Source: Sphagnum compactum
Lineage: Eukaryota; Bryophyta; Sphagnopsida; Sphagnales
Direction: 5' to 3'
Length of the DNA stretch: 64,000 nucleotides
Assembly (NCBI GenBank): GCA_965153455.1
Contig: OZ234493.1
Location: 35,330,213-35,394,212, forward strand
In this document: piece after piece, positions 12,231-24,893 of the stretch
How the letters are laid out: each line of letters starts with the position of its first letter
Position numbering within the stretch: position 1 is the stretch's first letter
The notes under the pieces: model-generated
Databases searched by the model: none
What the model was told of the DNA's origin: nothing
Seen by the model: only the letters and a program-made list of their open reading frames with translations
Position numbers and translations under genes: made by a program

Positions 12231-15200
12231 CTAGGTCCCACATTGCAAGGGACACAACTGGTCACCAGCAGCTTGAAGCACATGGAGACCCATGCTTGCA
12301 CTGCTACTGTGCAAGGGAGGACCCAAATTTGCCTCTGAAACTGGTTTAGAATAAGTGTTAGCAAGTGCCTGGAAGAAATCAACCACCTCCTCTGTGGAAC
12401 TCAGAGAATACCTGGCAGCAGAAGACTTGCGGCCAACAGCACATGAGAAATAAGTGTCTGCTGATATGTTCATCACAACTGAAGAGTCAAGCTCCATTGT
12501 CTCCCGATCAATATTCTTGCGGTCCTTGAAGCTATTAGACCTAGTGTAGGATGAGCCATTGCTTTCTGGTGACATTAAAGAACCAGATTTAGTGCGCACA
12601 ACTGGCATCTTATTACTTTTGGCTAGATATCGATCACATGATTTTGCAGCCAAACGACGATCGCCTGCAGGTTTGTCCAGCTTTCCATTTGTGGTCAGAT
12701 GGGTGCTGGAATGACGATCCCTTTCAAATGAAGGCTTGGGATCAAAGTATGTGTACACGTCTTCATCCTGCACAACAAATCATCAGGTGTGCCACTCTCA
12801 ATAGCAGATCCAAATATCAATCAAACAAAATCTCTTGGTGTGGAAATTATGGTGGTTTGTTTGTGTAGGGTAAAGCAAAAGGCAGATTTTTTTTCCCATG
12901 CGATACCCAGCAGATACCTGCCAGGCATCAAGGTGAAAAAATGAAAGTGTTTCAAAAAAATGAAACACCTGCAGGAGCAGCCATTACTTTTTTTGAAATG
13001 CCCACCCTTTGCAGAGGAAAAATTCCATGAAGTAGGCACCCTTCAACTACACTACAGAAATCCACCCAGTGCTTTACACATGATTGATGCACTTCAGTCA
13101 TGAGTCACCTATACTCAGAAAAGAAATTGATTTTCACATCTGAAATAACAGCAGACAAACACAAACCTTGCTAAGGAAATGGCCCATGCACATGACATAA
13201 TCAATTTGAAGCCGCATGTCCTTGCTCCGTATAATCTCAGCTATAATGCGGTCAATGGCAGCACCCTGCAGCAAGCAAACATGAAACAGATTTTGTTCTT
13301 TTCAGTGAATGATCACAAGGTGAGAAAAGACTGGCAGGCAGAATTGTAAACTCACTGAGCTCACAACCACACATATGGTTGAAGACCCACCACTCTGCAA
13401 GCTCTGGGGCAATACTACTACACTAACCATTGTCACCAACACAAGATGGGCCAGAGTGAACCAACAGTGCACCATGGGGGATGGATGGGTAGGGGGACTG
13501 AAAACACCTTTCCACTGGATTCCAAAGCCCTAGCTAACCACAGTGGTTGGATCAATTTCTGTTTTTACTACCTGCCTACTAACAACCCAGGAGTCCTTAT
13601 CTATGTATTAACCATCGATATGCATCTCTGTACCTTGTTGCCACCTATTATCCTACCTATTTAGCTACCTACAAGACTTTATCCTTTACTGGATCGGTTA
13701 CCAAGGTGAATCCCAACAGTCCACTACACTGGGTTTCATCCCACAGGCTTCCAATGGATGGTGTGCTGTTGGTTCTTCACTATGACCCAAGAAGATGCAA
13801 ACCAATTTCAGATCTTTCTTGACTTTAAGCAAGTACAATAGAAGAAAATTCATCAGGGAATAATACCTTACAGAAAAATAACATACCTTTGACACACCCA
13901 CAGGACGGACCTCAACTGACTTGCTGCCTTGAACAACATCAACAGCTGCATTGGAGATGGGACCTGTCCATAAATGCTGCAACATATTGCGAGCTTGCAC
14001 TCTCCCAAACTCACCATCTGCTCACAAAAATATGTATGCCACAAGTCTTAGTAAGACTTCAAATTGAACACATAACACAGCACACTTCCCATCATCCTCT
14101 ACACATGCACATCGCCACTGGTTCCTTCTGTGTCTGAAATGCTAGATACTTGGGAAATGCAGCTGTTGAGGTTGCTGAAAAAAGACTTGGCAATTCCTGA
14201 CTCCCACCCCCATAAGCAAAAGATTTATTTTCCCCTCTGGATGAAGTGAGCATCTATGTTTTTCCGAGCATGCAAATCTACTTGTTTTTTGGGCTATAGG
14301 GCAGAGGAAGCCTAGAGATTTAAAGCTTGATGAAGTTGCAGAGAAATCTCCACAACAACAATTAAAGGTAACACGACAATGAGTGCAGTCATAACCTCAT
14401 GAGAGTCGCTCACAAAGTGACAGACCATCACCTTCATCACGAATGGCAGTGATGAGCTGCCATGACTACCCACCAAGTTCATCAGCTCCCAACAGTGGGA
14501 GATTTAAAACTGATATCTTACCTGCATACTTGTAGTTCCACACTAGTGATGTCTCTCGGGTCTCGACAAATGATCGAGGTGTTCGCTCACAGAAGTAGTC
14601 AAACACAAGCTTCAGCAACCCAAACAAGATGACAAAAAGGTTCCATCAGATGGATCAAGATAATTGTCACACAAAACCTTGCTATCCAGGACAAGTTTTT
14701 TTCTGCAATTTATCACCTAAAAAGCAGCTTGCTTTCTCTGCAAAAATTACAGATAACACGTTTTTGGTACCAACCCTCACAGCATCTCACAGCCTGGGGG
14801 ACAATCAAGATGCAAAACAAAATCGATACAGAAGCAATAATAATGCTCCCATCACGAAAAGTCCGGTTTTCTAGACCCAGCAAGCTCAGAGTTTCAACAG
14901 TGCAAAACAATTGGGAAGAAAAATTCAAAAAAGCAGCATTACCTGTACACTCTCAACCCAATCCATGTTCAGAGGTTCAGGCATTGTGGTCATCCATTCA
15001 CCGTGCGTATGTCGCAAGAACATACCATTCTCTGCTGCAAGCCACATGCTGTAGTCTCCAAAGGCCTGTGATAAAAAGAGATATGATTTCAGGAGGATAC
15101 AAAAATGATGACAAATTAACTTAGGAATTGATAAGACTCTCACAGCTGCAGGTGATGAAACCGTAACTCAAACTCAATTTGCCAAAGTACTCTTTTTCCC

Positions 15201-18200
15201 AACTAGTGTAAGTAAATATGATTCTGATGGCCTTTTTGCAGATCAAAAGATAAAGCGAACAGACCTCATCCAGGACAGTCCGCTCACTGCCACTCAGAAT
15301 TACAAGGATGGTGTTTGGGTCTGCACACAGAGTTGCAAGTGAATCTCTCATGCCTGGATGCAACTGCAGATTCATCTCCATAATCTGATCGGGGCCCCGT
15401 CTTCTTGGACCTTCCACTTGTGCGGTTATAGTAGCATTGAAACCCTGCATGCATTCACGGTCCTGCTGTGTCATCCCAATTTTGAACCCACAGTTTCACA
15501 AGTAGGCTGTATCTGTGTTCTCAAACTTTCTCACAAGAGAAAATGACTTGACAGCACAGCTCGATGCTAACTACTTCCACATATCAAAATGGATCCATGT
15601 CTGTGAACCTTCTGCAAAACATCACATGCTTTTTGACAAAGTGATATATGTACAAACAAATTTTTTTGAGTTTTCTCTACATCCTAATCTGTTCCAATGG
15701 ACCTTACAATTTCAGACAAGGCTATGCACCACTCTTCCATGTTTGGGATACACTAGTACCAATTGAAGAACCATGCAAAATTCATTTGTCAAAGAAAAGA
15801 AGGCATACAAGAATAAGCAATCGGTTTTTGGACTCTCGAAACCTTCCCACAGCTGTCTCCAACGGCAAGTGCAGGAGAGTATGCAATGTTCGAAGTTCAG
15901 CTTCCACAACTGTGTCATTCAACTCACTGACATTCACAGCCACCCAAGACAAAGACACCTTAGCCCATCTGCATGTTGTGAATTGGCCCAGGAAATGTAA
16001 CTGAAGGGGATTAAGGAGTCTGTCTGCATAACCGTAACATTTCCATTACCCATCACTTAAAGCTGTTGTTACATGTCAACAGACATGACACTTTTGCTGT
16101 ACAACATTTACCTCTGATCAATGAGCTCCAATACTCACATCCTTAGGCAGATCTGAAGCATATCAGCAGACCACAGTACCCTTGTAAACTTTTATTTACC
16201 TGACAAATGTGTCCGCCCAGGCCTGAGCAGTGTGAGTTGTGACATGAGTGAAGTTGTGACGTTGCCGTTCCTTTCTCTCATTTTCAGGCATTTTGAGTGC
16301 AACTTCAATGGCCCCACACATCTCCCTTATGTTCCAAGGGTTGACCAGTAATGCACCAGCACCCAATGACTGAGCTGCCCCTGAAAACTGTGTCATTCAA
16401 ACAGAAAAAATTCTGATAAGTCTCTCAAGAAGGATGCCTTGCTGTGAGTTCTGGACAACATAGAGTAAGTACCCAAGGACATTATATCAAGCAAGTTCCC
16501 ATGCTGCTCATATTCAAGTTCCAGAAGCCACAGTAACTGACCTCACTCAAGACAAGCACGCCTTCGGTTTTCTTTGAATTCTGGCAGGCAACATACTCAT
16601 AGCTCACAAGGTTCATTCCATCTCGGAGTGATGTCACCAATGCCACATCTGCTCCCAAGAAGAAAGCCCCAACCCCACCACCATCGGTATATTTCCACTA
16701 CCACTGGGCAGCAGAGGCTAGCATGGCACGCACCGCAGCTTGATTAGTAAACCTCAATGATGGCATCATACTGGCAGAGAGAGCAAATGTACCTGTGCTG
16801 GCATAAAGAGCACACAACTCATGGAAGGCAAGAGACCGATCCTGCAACCACAACAACAAATCCATCAGTAAATCATTCACTTTCAGATGTCAACAAGGCA
16901 ACACGAGACTTGAACACCCATCCTCTGGGGAAACTTTGCCTCTCAATTTGCTGGACAACAATCCATCCACATGACCTACTTTCCTCTTCTCCCTTTTTTG
17001 CATATATTATTCAGTTTCCATCTACCATGCTTGTGTTTTTCTGCTGACCATCTTTTTAAATCTGGGAACAGAGCAGAAGCCAGAGGAGGAACTTGCCAAA
17101 TGATGGATGGGTACAAACGTGACAGAGCCAAAACGACCATTGATACGACCCACAATCTCATGCACCTGGCTTGCAAGTCGTTGATCTGGAAACCACCCAA
17201 AAAACATGTCCTCTTAATGAGGCCAACGACAACTTATATCACAGATTTGTGTCCAAATTTATGTACTAAGCAGGTTGAGGACTTCAGCCAGGAAAACAAT
17301 TCCATTCAACATCATACAAGAACTGGCAAAGATGTCCCCCTTCCAGGAGAATTGGATTAAGAGCTTACATTCAGGAACATCTGTGCGAGTGGGCACAGCA
17401 ATTTGCACAAGCAAAACATTCTCTTGCCACTCTGGGTGCTTTTCCAGAAACATCTCAAAGGCCAGCAACTTTTGTGGGATGCCTTTGATCATGTCAAGCC
17501 GGTCAACCCCCAACATGACCTATTTTACAGCAAAGAAAAAGTCAGAAAGTGACAGTGGTATTCACAACACACTGTCTCAAAGGTACAGGAAAGCTCAAGA
17601 AAAACATATAGGTACTGCAAAATTGATCACTTTCCTCCCATCACTGAGAGCCAACACCAACACAACTGTGAGAAAAAGGTACACAAGAAAACTTTCAAAG
17701 AATTCTTGCAGAGTCAGTATATCCTGAATTCTCAAATGTGAAATTTGCTGAGATAGTAATTAAATAGAAAGAGAGCCACCTTGCGACCAGCAAAGAAGCG
17801 TCGCAGTTCTTTGATGTGTAGCTTAACTTGGTCTGTTTCCAAGGCTTGGATGAACCTCTCTGGGTCAATTCCGATTGGAAACTGCATCACAAATAACAGC
17901 TTGTAAGCATTTGTTCATCTCTGGACCAAAAAAAACTCTGGTACATTCTTCAACAGAGGCAAATCATTCTATAGGAAGATGCCTGCAACTTAACAAAGCC
18001 TTATCAGATAGTTCCATTCTCAGACACACTGCTGCTTGTTTCTCCATCTCTTTACCCCAAAACTCAGATCTCTTTGTTATTAAAGGCAAAAGAGAGTGTA
18101 CAGCTGAAACTCGAGTGAGCTTGCCATGATCCTCCACACCCTCAGGTGTACCCTCTAGACCCAAAATACGTGTGCATGCGCTCACAAAATGCCTGGCATA

Positions 18201-21082
18201 GTCATATGTGTGAAAACTGCAAAACAGATGACTGTCACACAGCTCAAGCCTCTGTCTGCATCTGACAGGAGGACAGCAACTGTTGTAGCACAGAGAAAAA
18301 AGAAGTAGACAGGTGCTTTTGAACTTCTGGTGTTTTGACTTTCTACAGACCCTTGCAACTCTCTCACCCTTTGACTTTGATCACACCATGGGGGGGACAG
18401 ACAGGCAAGAAGAAAGAGGGAATGCACACACGCACCCAATCAGATCTGCTGTAAGTACAGCCTTCAACAGCTCAGACCGTAGAGGTAATGTACGGTATAT
18501 CTCAGATGAAGGGAATGGCGTATGCAAGAACCAGCCGACTTTCATGTGGGAATCCAGGTCTTTCAAAAACTTGGGCAGGCACATGAGGTGATAGTCGTGA
18601 CACCACACTACATCCCCCTCCTGATATATATCCCAACACCACCCAGTTTCAAAATTCAAAACTAGAGATGCGTGTGCCTTCAGGTACACCACAGGTCAGA
18701 GCACAAACATGACAATCAGATGAAGTGGTAGAAGACATTGCCAAATGCTGCAGCTCCTCAAAGTCCAAAATGAGATTGGTTTGAACTTTGGTTGGCTACA
18801 TGGCTGTTCATTGATCAGTAGTCTCCTTGCCATGCACCAGGCCAGCGAAGAGGATTATAGCTCAAAGCATTCATGCATACCGACCAGCACTCCTCAATGC
18901 AACTTTTGACTGTTACCTGATACTGAGAAAACACAACTCGAGCAAACAACTGGTTGGCATGCTTGTACGCATTGAACTGTGAATCCATACTCCGGGTGGC
19001 AGCGAGTCGATCCTCCTGGGGAAGCCCAATGTAGTGAAAGAGGGGCCACAACACATTATTGCAGTAGCCATTGTAGTACTGGTCCACAGTATCTTCATCC
19101 AAGAAGACAGGTACGCAACCCTGGATCCCCACAACATCCAGAGATAATTTGTCAGATAATCTCCGCTGCAGGTTGGTACCTCAGAATCTGCAAGAAGCAA
19201 ATGACTACTAATCTATAAAATATTTCTATCCCACTTTCGACAGCTGCTGCACAATCTTCTTCTACTTAGTCCCCTGCTTTGTCTGCTACAATCCAGTTGA
19301 TTTGGGCATCGGAGAGAAGAAACCCTTTGAAACCTTGAGTGCTAGTGCCTCAGTCAAGGAAGCACGCCCTTCCTCATCCGGTACATTTACACCTGCCCAT
19401 CCTATCCACCTTGTCTCAAAATTCTGTTTTACTCCTGCAACAATCAATCAATCAACATTGTGCTGCCAATCAGTCAGTTGTCAGATGCACAGTGTGTTGT
19501 CACCCTCTACAAAAGAAAGCAAGCAAGATGTGCGAAGTTTGTTGTGCAGGGGTGTAAATAGTAATGCAGCAGCAGGATCCCAGCTGCTGCTGCTCCATCC
19601 ATCCATGTCTTTGGCACAGTGAAATGCACATGTGTGTGTGTTTTGTGAGTGAGGTTGCAAGAGGATAAAAAGCAGGAACAACCCAATTACACTGACTATA
19701 TATATTCTCACCTCTTCAACCATCATCCCCCTGGAGATGTGTGGCAGGCAGTAGTAGTAGTATTGTGCCTAGAGAAAGAAGAGGCACAGATGATCAGAAC
19801 ATGTGCAATGGCAAGCAAGAAGAACCCTGTTCCCAAGTCCAAATTGAACATGCAGCAGCAGCAGCGGTGGCAGTAGTAGTATTAGTAGTGTATGTGTGTG
19901 ACTCGATTTTTCCTGTTGGCTGGCCGGCATGAAAGAAGAATTTTTCTTCTTAGTCCGAAGAAGGAGAAGAAAGCAACAAGGCACAACAACAAGGATATGG
20001 GAAGAAGAAGACGAGGAAACACAAGAACCAGAGAGAAAGAGATAGGTTGGTGGGTCCCACCACAGTGCTTGACCATTGAACAGTTTTGCTACAAGAAACC
20101 GATGGATGGATGGACGGACAGACAGAGCATGGGGACTGATGGTGGGTGATGGGTGGGTAAGGCACTGTAGAATCAATCATCAGCAGCTGCAGAAGACACC
20201 TCCAATTTGCAGCAGGTGTCTGTCTGTGTCTGTGTGTATCTGGCTGTGGATCAAAGGGTTTGGCCGAGCTACCCTGATGGTGAAAAACAGAAGAGGGTTT
20301 AGAACAAAAGCCTGTGAGAGTGGGATGGTGGGTGCATGTGAGGGGGAGAAGCTTGCATCTTCCTGAAACCTTTGCTGCTATTGAGAAAGCAACGATTTCA
20401 TACCCAGAAGAGCACTCACAAGGCCTCCAGCACTGAGCTTCAAATCCCAACCATCCCCATCACGAATGGCAGACACAGGCAGACGGTTGGCCACCACCAG
20501 CAGCCTTTGTGCCACTCGCTGCTGTGGCTGCTGTGGCTGTTGCTGCCCCGAGCTCAAATTGCCCGAGCTCTCATAGCTCTCCACTCGCCGCACCCCTTCT
20601 CTTCTCCCTCCTCCTCCTCCTCCTGCAGCAGCGGCAGCAGCCTGGTGGTGGTTGTTGTTGTTGTTACCTGCTGTGCTACGCGGCTGCTCCACTGCAGATC
20701 GTCGATCGCCGGCTCCCGCTCCCATGCCCAATCCCCCATTCCCCACACTGGCATCCGGCTTGCCCCCTTCACTCGCAACTGTGCAGCCGCGGCTGCCGTA
20801 ACCCCTGCGCCCCTGCAGCACCCGCGAAGAAGAAGATGCTGATGGCGCGAGCCCCGATTGGGTGGTGCTCAGCTCTTGCTGCTGCGCGTCGCCTAGCGAC
20901 GCCGCCCGCACCCGAATGCTGCTGCTACTGGGGCTGCTACTGTTCTTCAGCTCCCGCGGCGTCGATACAGAGAGGCAGCGACTTTGGGGACTGTGGCTAT
21001 GGCTGGAATCGTCGCAGCCTTCTCCTTCCCATACTGGCTTGCTTCTCTCTGGCGGCGCCTTGAGTGTCAGTACGTACGGCAT
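12231..21082 (-). CDS. TPS1: Trehalose-6-phosphate synthase, class I (TPS1-like), complete, 18 exons, 1081 residues
   Basis: This enzyme makes trehalose-6-phosphate from UDP-glucose and glucose-6-phosphate; the product is a sugar signal in plants. Exons: 21082-20404, 19434-19334, 19120-18917, 18620-18436, 18216-18102, 17881-17780, 17519-17369, 17185-17097, 16841-16793, 16648-16542, 16387-16200, 15926-15809, 15444-15265, 15065-14943, 14609-14522, 14017-13887, 13265-13167, 12767-12231. Every phase closes. The start is the first in-frame ATG (MPYVLTLK) after an in-frame TAA at 21256-21254. Residues 1-190 are low-complexity (Ser, Asn, Gly, Gln runs). The GT20 domain begins near 192 ([13 protein letters not shown]) and includes [16 protein letters not shown] and [14 protein letters not shown]. 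The phosphatase-like domain (exons 12-17) has LILGFNATI, so both aspartates of the DxDxT motif are lost, as in TPS1. The C-terminal tail (about 904-1081) has [17 protein letters not shown]. Intron 8 uses a GC donor. Confidence 0.96.
12880..13030 (+). repeat. Dispersed repeat in TPS intron 17
   Basis: This is the relative of 2200-2370 in the same orientation. It adds an internal hairpin, GTGTTTCAAAAAAATGAAACAC (12949-12970). Confidence 0.45.
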
Positions 21083-21841
21083 ACGCCTACTCCTCCCACT
21101 CTCTCTATCGTTCTTCCTTCTCTGTCTCCCCCCCCCCCCAACCCACCCACGCCGCAGCAACTCCCAAATCCTCCTCCTCCTCTTTCCTAGAAACAAAACC
21201 CAGATCCCCTCCCTTCCTTTCTTTCTTTCTTTGGAATTCGCACAACCAATTCCTTACCAAAAAACCAAACACTACACACCAATCGGTTGAGCTTCTCCCG
21301 AAAAGAGAGAGAGAGAGAAAAAAAAAGATTGTGTGTGTGTGTTTTGGAGAGATGGACAAAAAGGATGATGAGAAGAAGCTCCCCTGCTAACTTTTGACAG
21401 TGACAAAGATGTTCCTCTCTCTTCTTTTGCAAACAAAAAAGATGATGACAGCCACCCACGAAGCTCTAGAGCTCTAGTGCCACCCAATTGCTGCGCACGG
21501 ATTGTTGCTGGGCTGCTGCTGCTGCTGCAACTACTACTACTACCCTACTACATTTGGGTCCTTGAATGAAGAACCTTGAACGGAAAGCCCACGTCTGTGT
21601 GTCTGTCTGTCTTTCTTCTTCCGCGGCAACTTCACCATTCAAAGAAAGATCCAGATCCAAAACACAACAGGAACAAAAAAATGTTGGCGACTTTTTCAAA
21701 AGGTTTTTTTCTTTTTCTCTTTGTTTGCAACAAGAATCCAACAAAAACCAAACATAAAAGCTGGGCCTGGGAGAGACAGAAACAAAAGAAGTAGAAGAGA
21801 AACGCCCACCCGCCCATCCATCCAACCCTTTGAAGGCAGGG

Positions 21842-21843
<2 letters not shown>

Positions 21844-21878
<35 letters not shown>
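21844..21878. repeat. (GT)n microsatellite
   Basis: About 17 perfect GT units, some 770 bp upstream of the TPS start codon. Confidence 0.97.
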
Positions 21879-21881
<3 letters not shown>

Positions 21882-23251
21882 CACTACTGCTATAGAAATG
21901 TGTGTGTCGGAGGAAGTCAGATACCACATACCCAAATTCGCTGCTGCTGCTGCTGCTGTTGCTGCAAATGGGTGGTTGCAAGTCCCGGCTGCTGCAACAC
22001 ATGCTATGGACCACGCGGTTGCTCTCGCCTGCTTTGCTTGCAAAGTTTTGACACCAGTGCAGCTTGCTATTTTGAGCTCACAATCCCATGTGCTCTAAAC
22101 CGAGCCCACACTCACAAAAAGAGAGAGACGCAAAAGGCAACATACAAAGCAGCAGCAAGCAGCAAGCAGGTGCAAATGCTTCCCCCATGTAATGCAGTGC
22201 AGGAGCAAGACAAAAACAAAGGGCAACTTTTACATTGAATTCCAACCCCTCCTCCTGGATTGTCGTCCGCATACCAAAATGTACAAACCAAAATCGTGCA
22301 AAAAACCACTACTGATCACAGAAAACGCCCAAAAAAAAAACCATACACTCTCTCTCTCTCTCTCATACAAGAAGAATAGCAAGCAAGAGCAGGATGAATG
22401 AATTGCAGGGAGTTGCAGAATTTGATGAGAAGGAGCAGTTTGAGAAGAGGAAGAAGCTGACAGACAGCAAAAGATAGACACCCAATGTATGTATGTACAA
22501 AGCACACAGACAGACACTGTGTCCAATGGCTGGGCTGGCTGAACTGGATGTTGTTCAACAAGCAAGAGGCTCTCTCTCTCACACAGCAAGTCTAGCCTTC
22601 TTCAAGGGACTCAAGAAATTGAAGAAGAAAATCTTGACAAGAAGCAAGCAGCAGCAGCAAGATGCCCAATGTGTATAGAAGAACAACTCCACACAAAAAC
22701 TTTGCCGCAAATCCAACACACACACACACACACAACACTAGAATGTTCAATGGGACACTACAGAAACCAGACCCAGAAAGTCACAAGCTTTAATGGAAGA
22801 GCTGCTGCTGCTGCTGCTGCTGAAGAATTTGATGAAGACAATGTACAAGCAAATGGTGATAATGAACAAGCAAATGTACCCACTTTGGAAAAGACATCAA
22901 ATTCTTTGCAAACCCCAACAGACACAGACACAGACACAAACAAGCATTAGAATGAAGGAAGGAACTTGGGGGCAGTAAGTGAGGAACCATCCATCACCTT
23001 CATTGGGACTGAGTGGCTTCAACAATTTTGATCAGATCAAGCTAGCTCTCCCCAAACCAACCAAAAACAAAACAAACAAAAACAAAAAGCCCACAAACAG
23101 AAAAGTGGGCAAACAAAGCAACCCACAACACATAACCTTGCAACAACAAAATCAACAACAACAGCAGCTGCTGCAGCAACGACTTCTTCTTTTTTAACAG
23201 CAACAAAGAGAGGAGGAGGAGAAGGACGGAAAGGTAGAGAGAAGAAAGAAA

Positions 23252-23272
23252 CCCCCCCCCCCCCCCCCCCCC
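23252..23272. repeat. C21 homopolymer
   Basis: Unbroken run of 21 C on the + strand. True length may differ because such runs are error-prone in sequencing. Confidence 0.9.
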
Positions 23273-24065
23273 ACAAACAAAAAAACCCCAAAAACATTGT
23301 TCTGGAGTGTTGCTCACTAAAATACTAATATCTAGACTATTGTTGTTATTGTTGTTGTTTTTTTTCTTTGGGGGGGGGGTAATTTAGTAAAATGACTCTT
23401 CCTTTTTTCAGTCCTAAATGTAGTAGTTCCTTCTTCCCTTCACCCCCAAAAGAAAAAAAAAAAAACTCTGCTTTTGCTGTTGCTATTTTAACAAACAAAC
23501 AAATAGACCTTCTTTTCATTCCTAAAAATACAATAACCCCCTCTCAAGGAAAATTTTTAATTAACAACAAATACTCTTATTATTATTGTTGTTTGTTGTT
23601 GTTTTTTTTGCTAATTACCCCAGTAGCACCTAGGCTAGTTAAGCAGTAATTAATTATTTTTGGAATTTTCAAAAAAATTGAATTGAAAAAAAAAAACCTT
23701 CCTATCATGATGAAAATCTGAAACAAAATCTCAAGCACACACTACCTTAGCTTCATTATTTAGTATGCTAATGCCTAATTTGTAAAATATTATATTATTA
23801 ATGAAAAAAATATTCTAATTAAAAAGATAGTTATTGGTGACAACAGTTCCCACTGACATCAATTCCATTGTGACAAAACCCTCATTGATCTTGCAATTTG
23901 CTAGGACCTATTTTAGCCCCAAATAACACACTACTTTTCATTCCTCAAAAGGAGTTCAGTTCCATCAATTAAAGAAGCTGTCCAAATTTAGTGATTCATA
24001 TTAATTTAATTAGTTGCTTGGTGCCTTCCAAGTTCAGAATTATTTTTTTCCCCAGTGCTTCTTCA

Positions 24066-24328
24066 TTGATTGGCCCATCATCAAAAAGTTCTAAAGCTTT
24101 GGAGACTCCCCAATTTAGAACTATTTCTCTCCAACCAAAAACAATAGGAAGTTCTAAAGTTCCCACCTACTATGTAGGATCCAATACCACGACGACAACA
24201 ACAACAATTGGGCAAAGAATATGGGACAAAGTGAGATGCTATTGACAAACACATTGAGAACTTGAGGAACATGTCGAAAAACTGATTGGGAGAATTTATG
24301 GGAACACAATGGGAACACAAAAATATAC
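24066..24328 (+). repeat. Dispersed repeat, relative of 52010-52222
   Basis: It shares TTGATTGGCCCATCA, CAAAAAGTTCTAAA, TTTGGAGACTCCCCAAT, GACAAAGTGAG and GGAACA blocks with 52010-52222 in the same order and orientation. This copy has a CGACGACAACAACAACAA insertion. It could be a fragment of an LTR or a small non-autonomous element. Confidence 0.7.
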
Positions 24329-24471
24329 AATTCTATTTCTATTACTATACTTTGGTCTTCGATGATTGGTCTAGGTACCCAATTGTTTAATGAATACCGG
24401 AGTTGAGTTCAGTCTTTATACGCGTGGAGGTTTTAAGTTTTTAGACTTGAATTTGGTGGTCAGGTTGGCTT

Positions 24472-24498
24472 GGGTTGGCTTGGGTTGGTTGGGTTGGG
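24472..24498 (+). other. Canonical G-quadruplex motif
   Basis: Four GGG runs at 24472-24474, 24482-24484, 24491-24493 and 24496-24498 have loops of 7, 6 and 2. They lie in a GGTTGGCTTG-type tandem stretch (about 24462-24503). Confidence 0.6.
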
Positions 24499-24869
24499 TT
24501 TGGTTTTACCCCCATGTTATTGGATTGTGGCCTGTGCTTGGCTTGTGATACCTAATGAAGTTGTCATATGCTACTGTATGGAAGCCAAACCCATAACCCT
24601 CGATGTCACGGAAGTTGGCGTAGTGGCTCCTATCAGGCTAACCTATCGGATTGATGCTCAAAGTGCGAATGTGCTTAGTGAGGAATGATATCAGCACGGG
24701 CTTGGTACCTACAATGAAAGTTGGACTCGGTTGTGCTTCTTTTTTGGCTTCCTTTTTTGTTCCGACCCAAATCATCTGGTGGGGTCACATAGTCAAGGGT
24801 CGGCCACAACCCAATTGAATAAATCCAACTCTTGCCAAACACCTACACCAAACCCTTTTTTTCTCTCAA

Positions 24870-24893
24870 CCCCCCCCCCCCCCCCCCCCCCCC
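24870..24893. repeat. C24 homopolymer
   Basis: Unbroken run of 24 C on the + strand. A shorter mixed C run lies at about 25416-25432. Confidence 0.9.

Larger units (their letters stand above)
21083..24065. other. TPS 5' leader and upstream region, simple-repeat rich
   Basis: On the TPS strand the 200 bases before the ATG are purine-rich. Farther up there are many short runs: (GT)n, CAG/CTG runs (21513-21529, 21940-21961, 22798-22822), CT runs (22349-22364, 22569-22580), a CA run (22717-22734), CAACAA stretches (23138-23180) and homopolymers. Long ORFs on both strands follow these runs and are not credible genes. From about 23300 on it is AT-rich; 23700-23925 loosely resembles 61120-61300. 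I could not place a TATA box with confidence. Confidence 0.4.

Noticed and set aside
16698-16792. Extension of TPS exon 9 past YAST
   Set aside because: The frame stays open but loses family similarity; the GT at 16792 and acceptor before 16648 restore [13 protein letters not shown].
19121-19200. Longer version of TPS exon 3
   Set aside because: The open frame continues upstream, but exon 2 already supplies [13 protein letters not shown] and the CCAG acceptor at 19121 joins in frame; the extension is intron.
20509-21063. 184-codon ORF on the + strand opposite TPS exon 1
   Set aside because: It mirrors the GC-rich low-complexity coding sequence of the TPS N terminus; it shows no domain and the minus strand explains the region.
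21083-21196. Upstream extension of the TPS reading frame
   Set aside because: The extension would begin at TTG; the first ATG after the in-frame TAA at 21256-21254 is at 21082.
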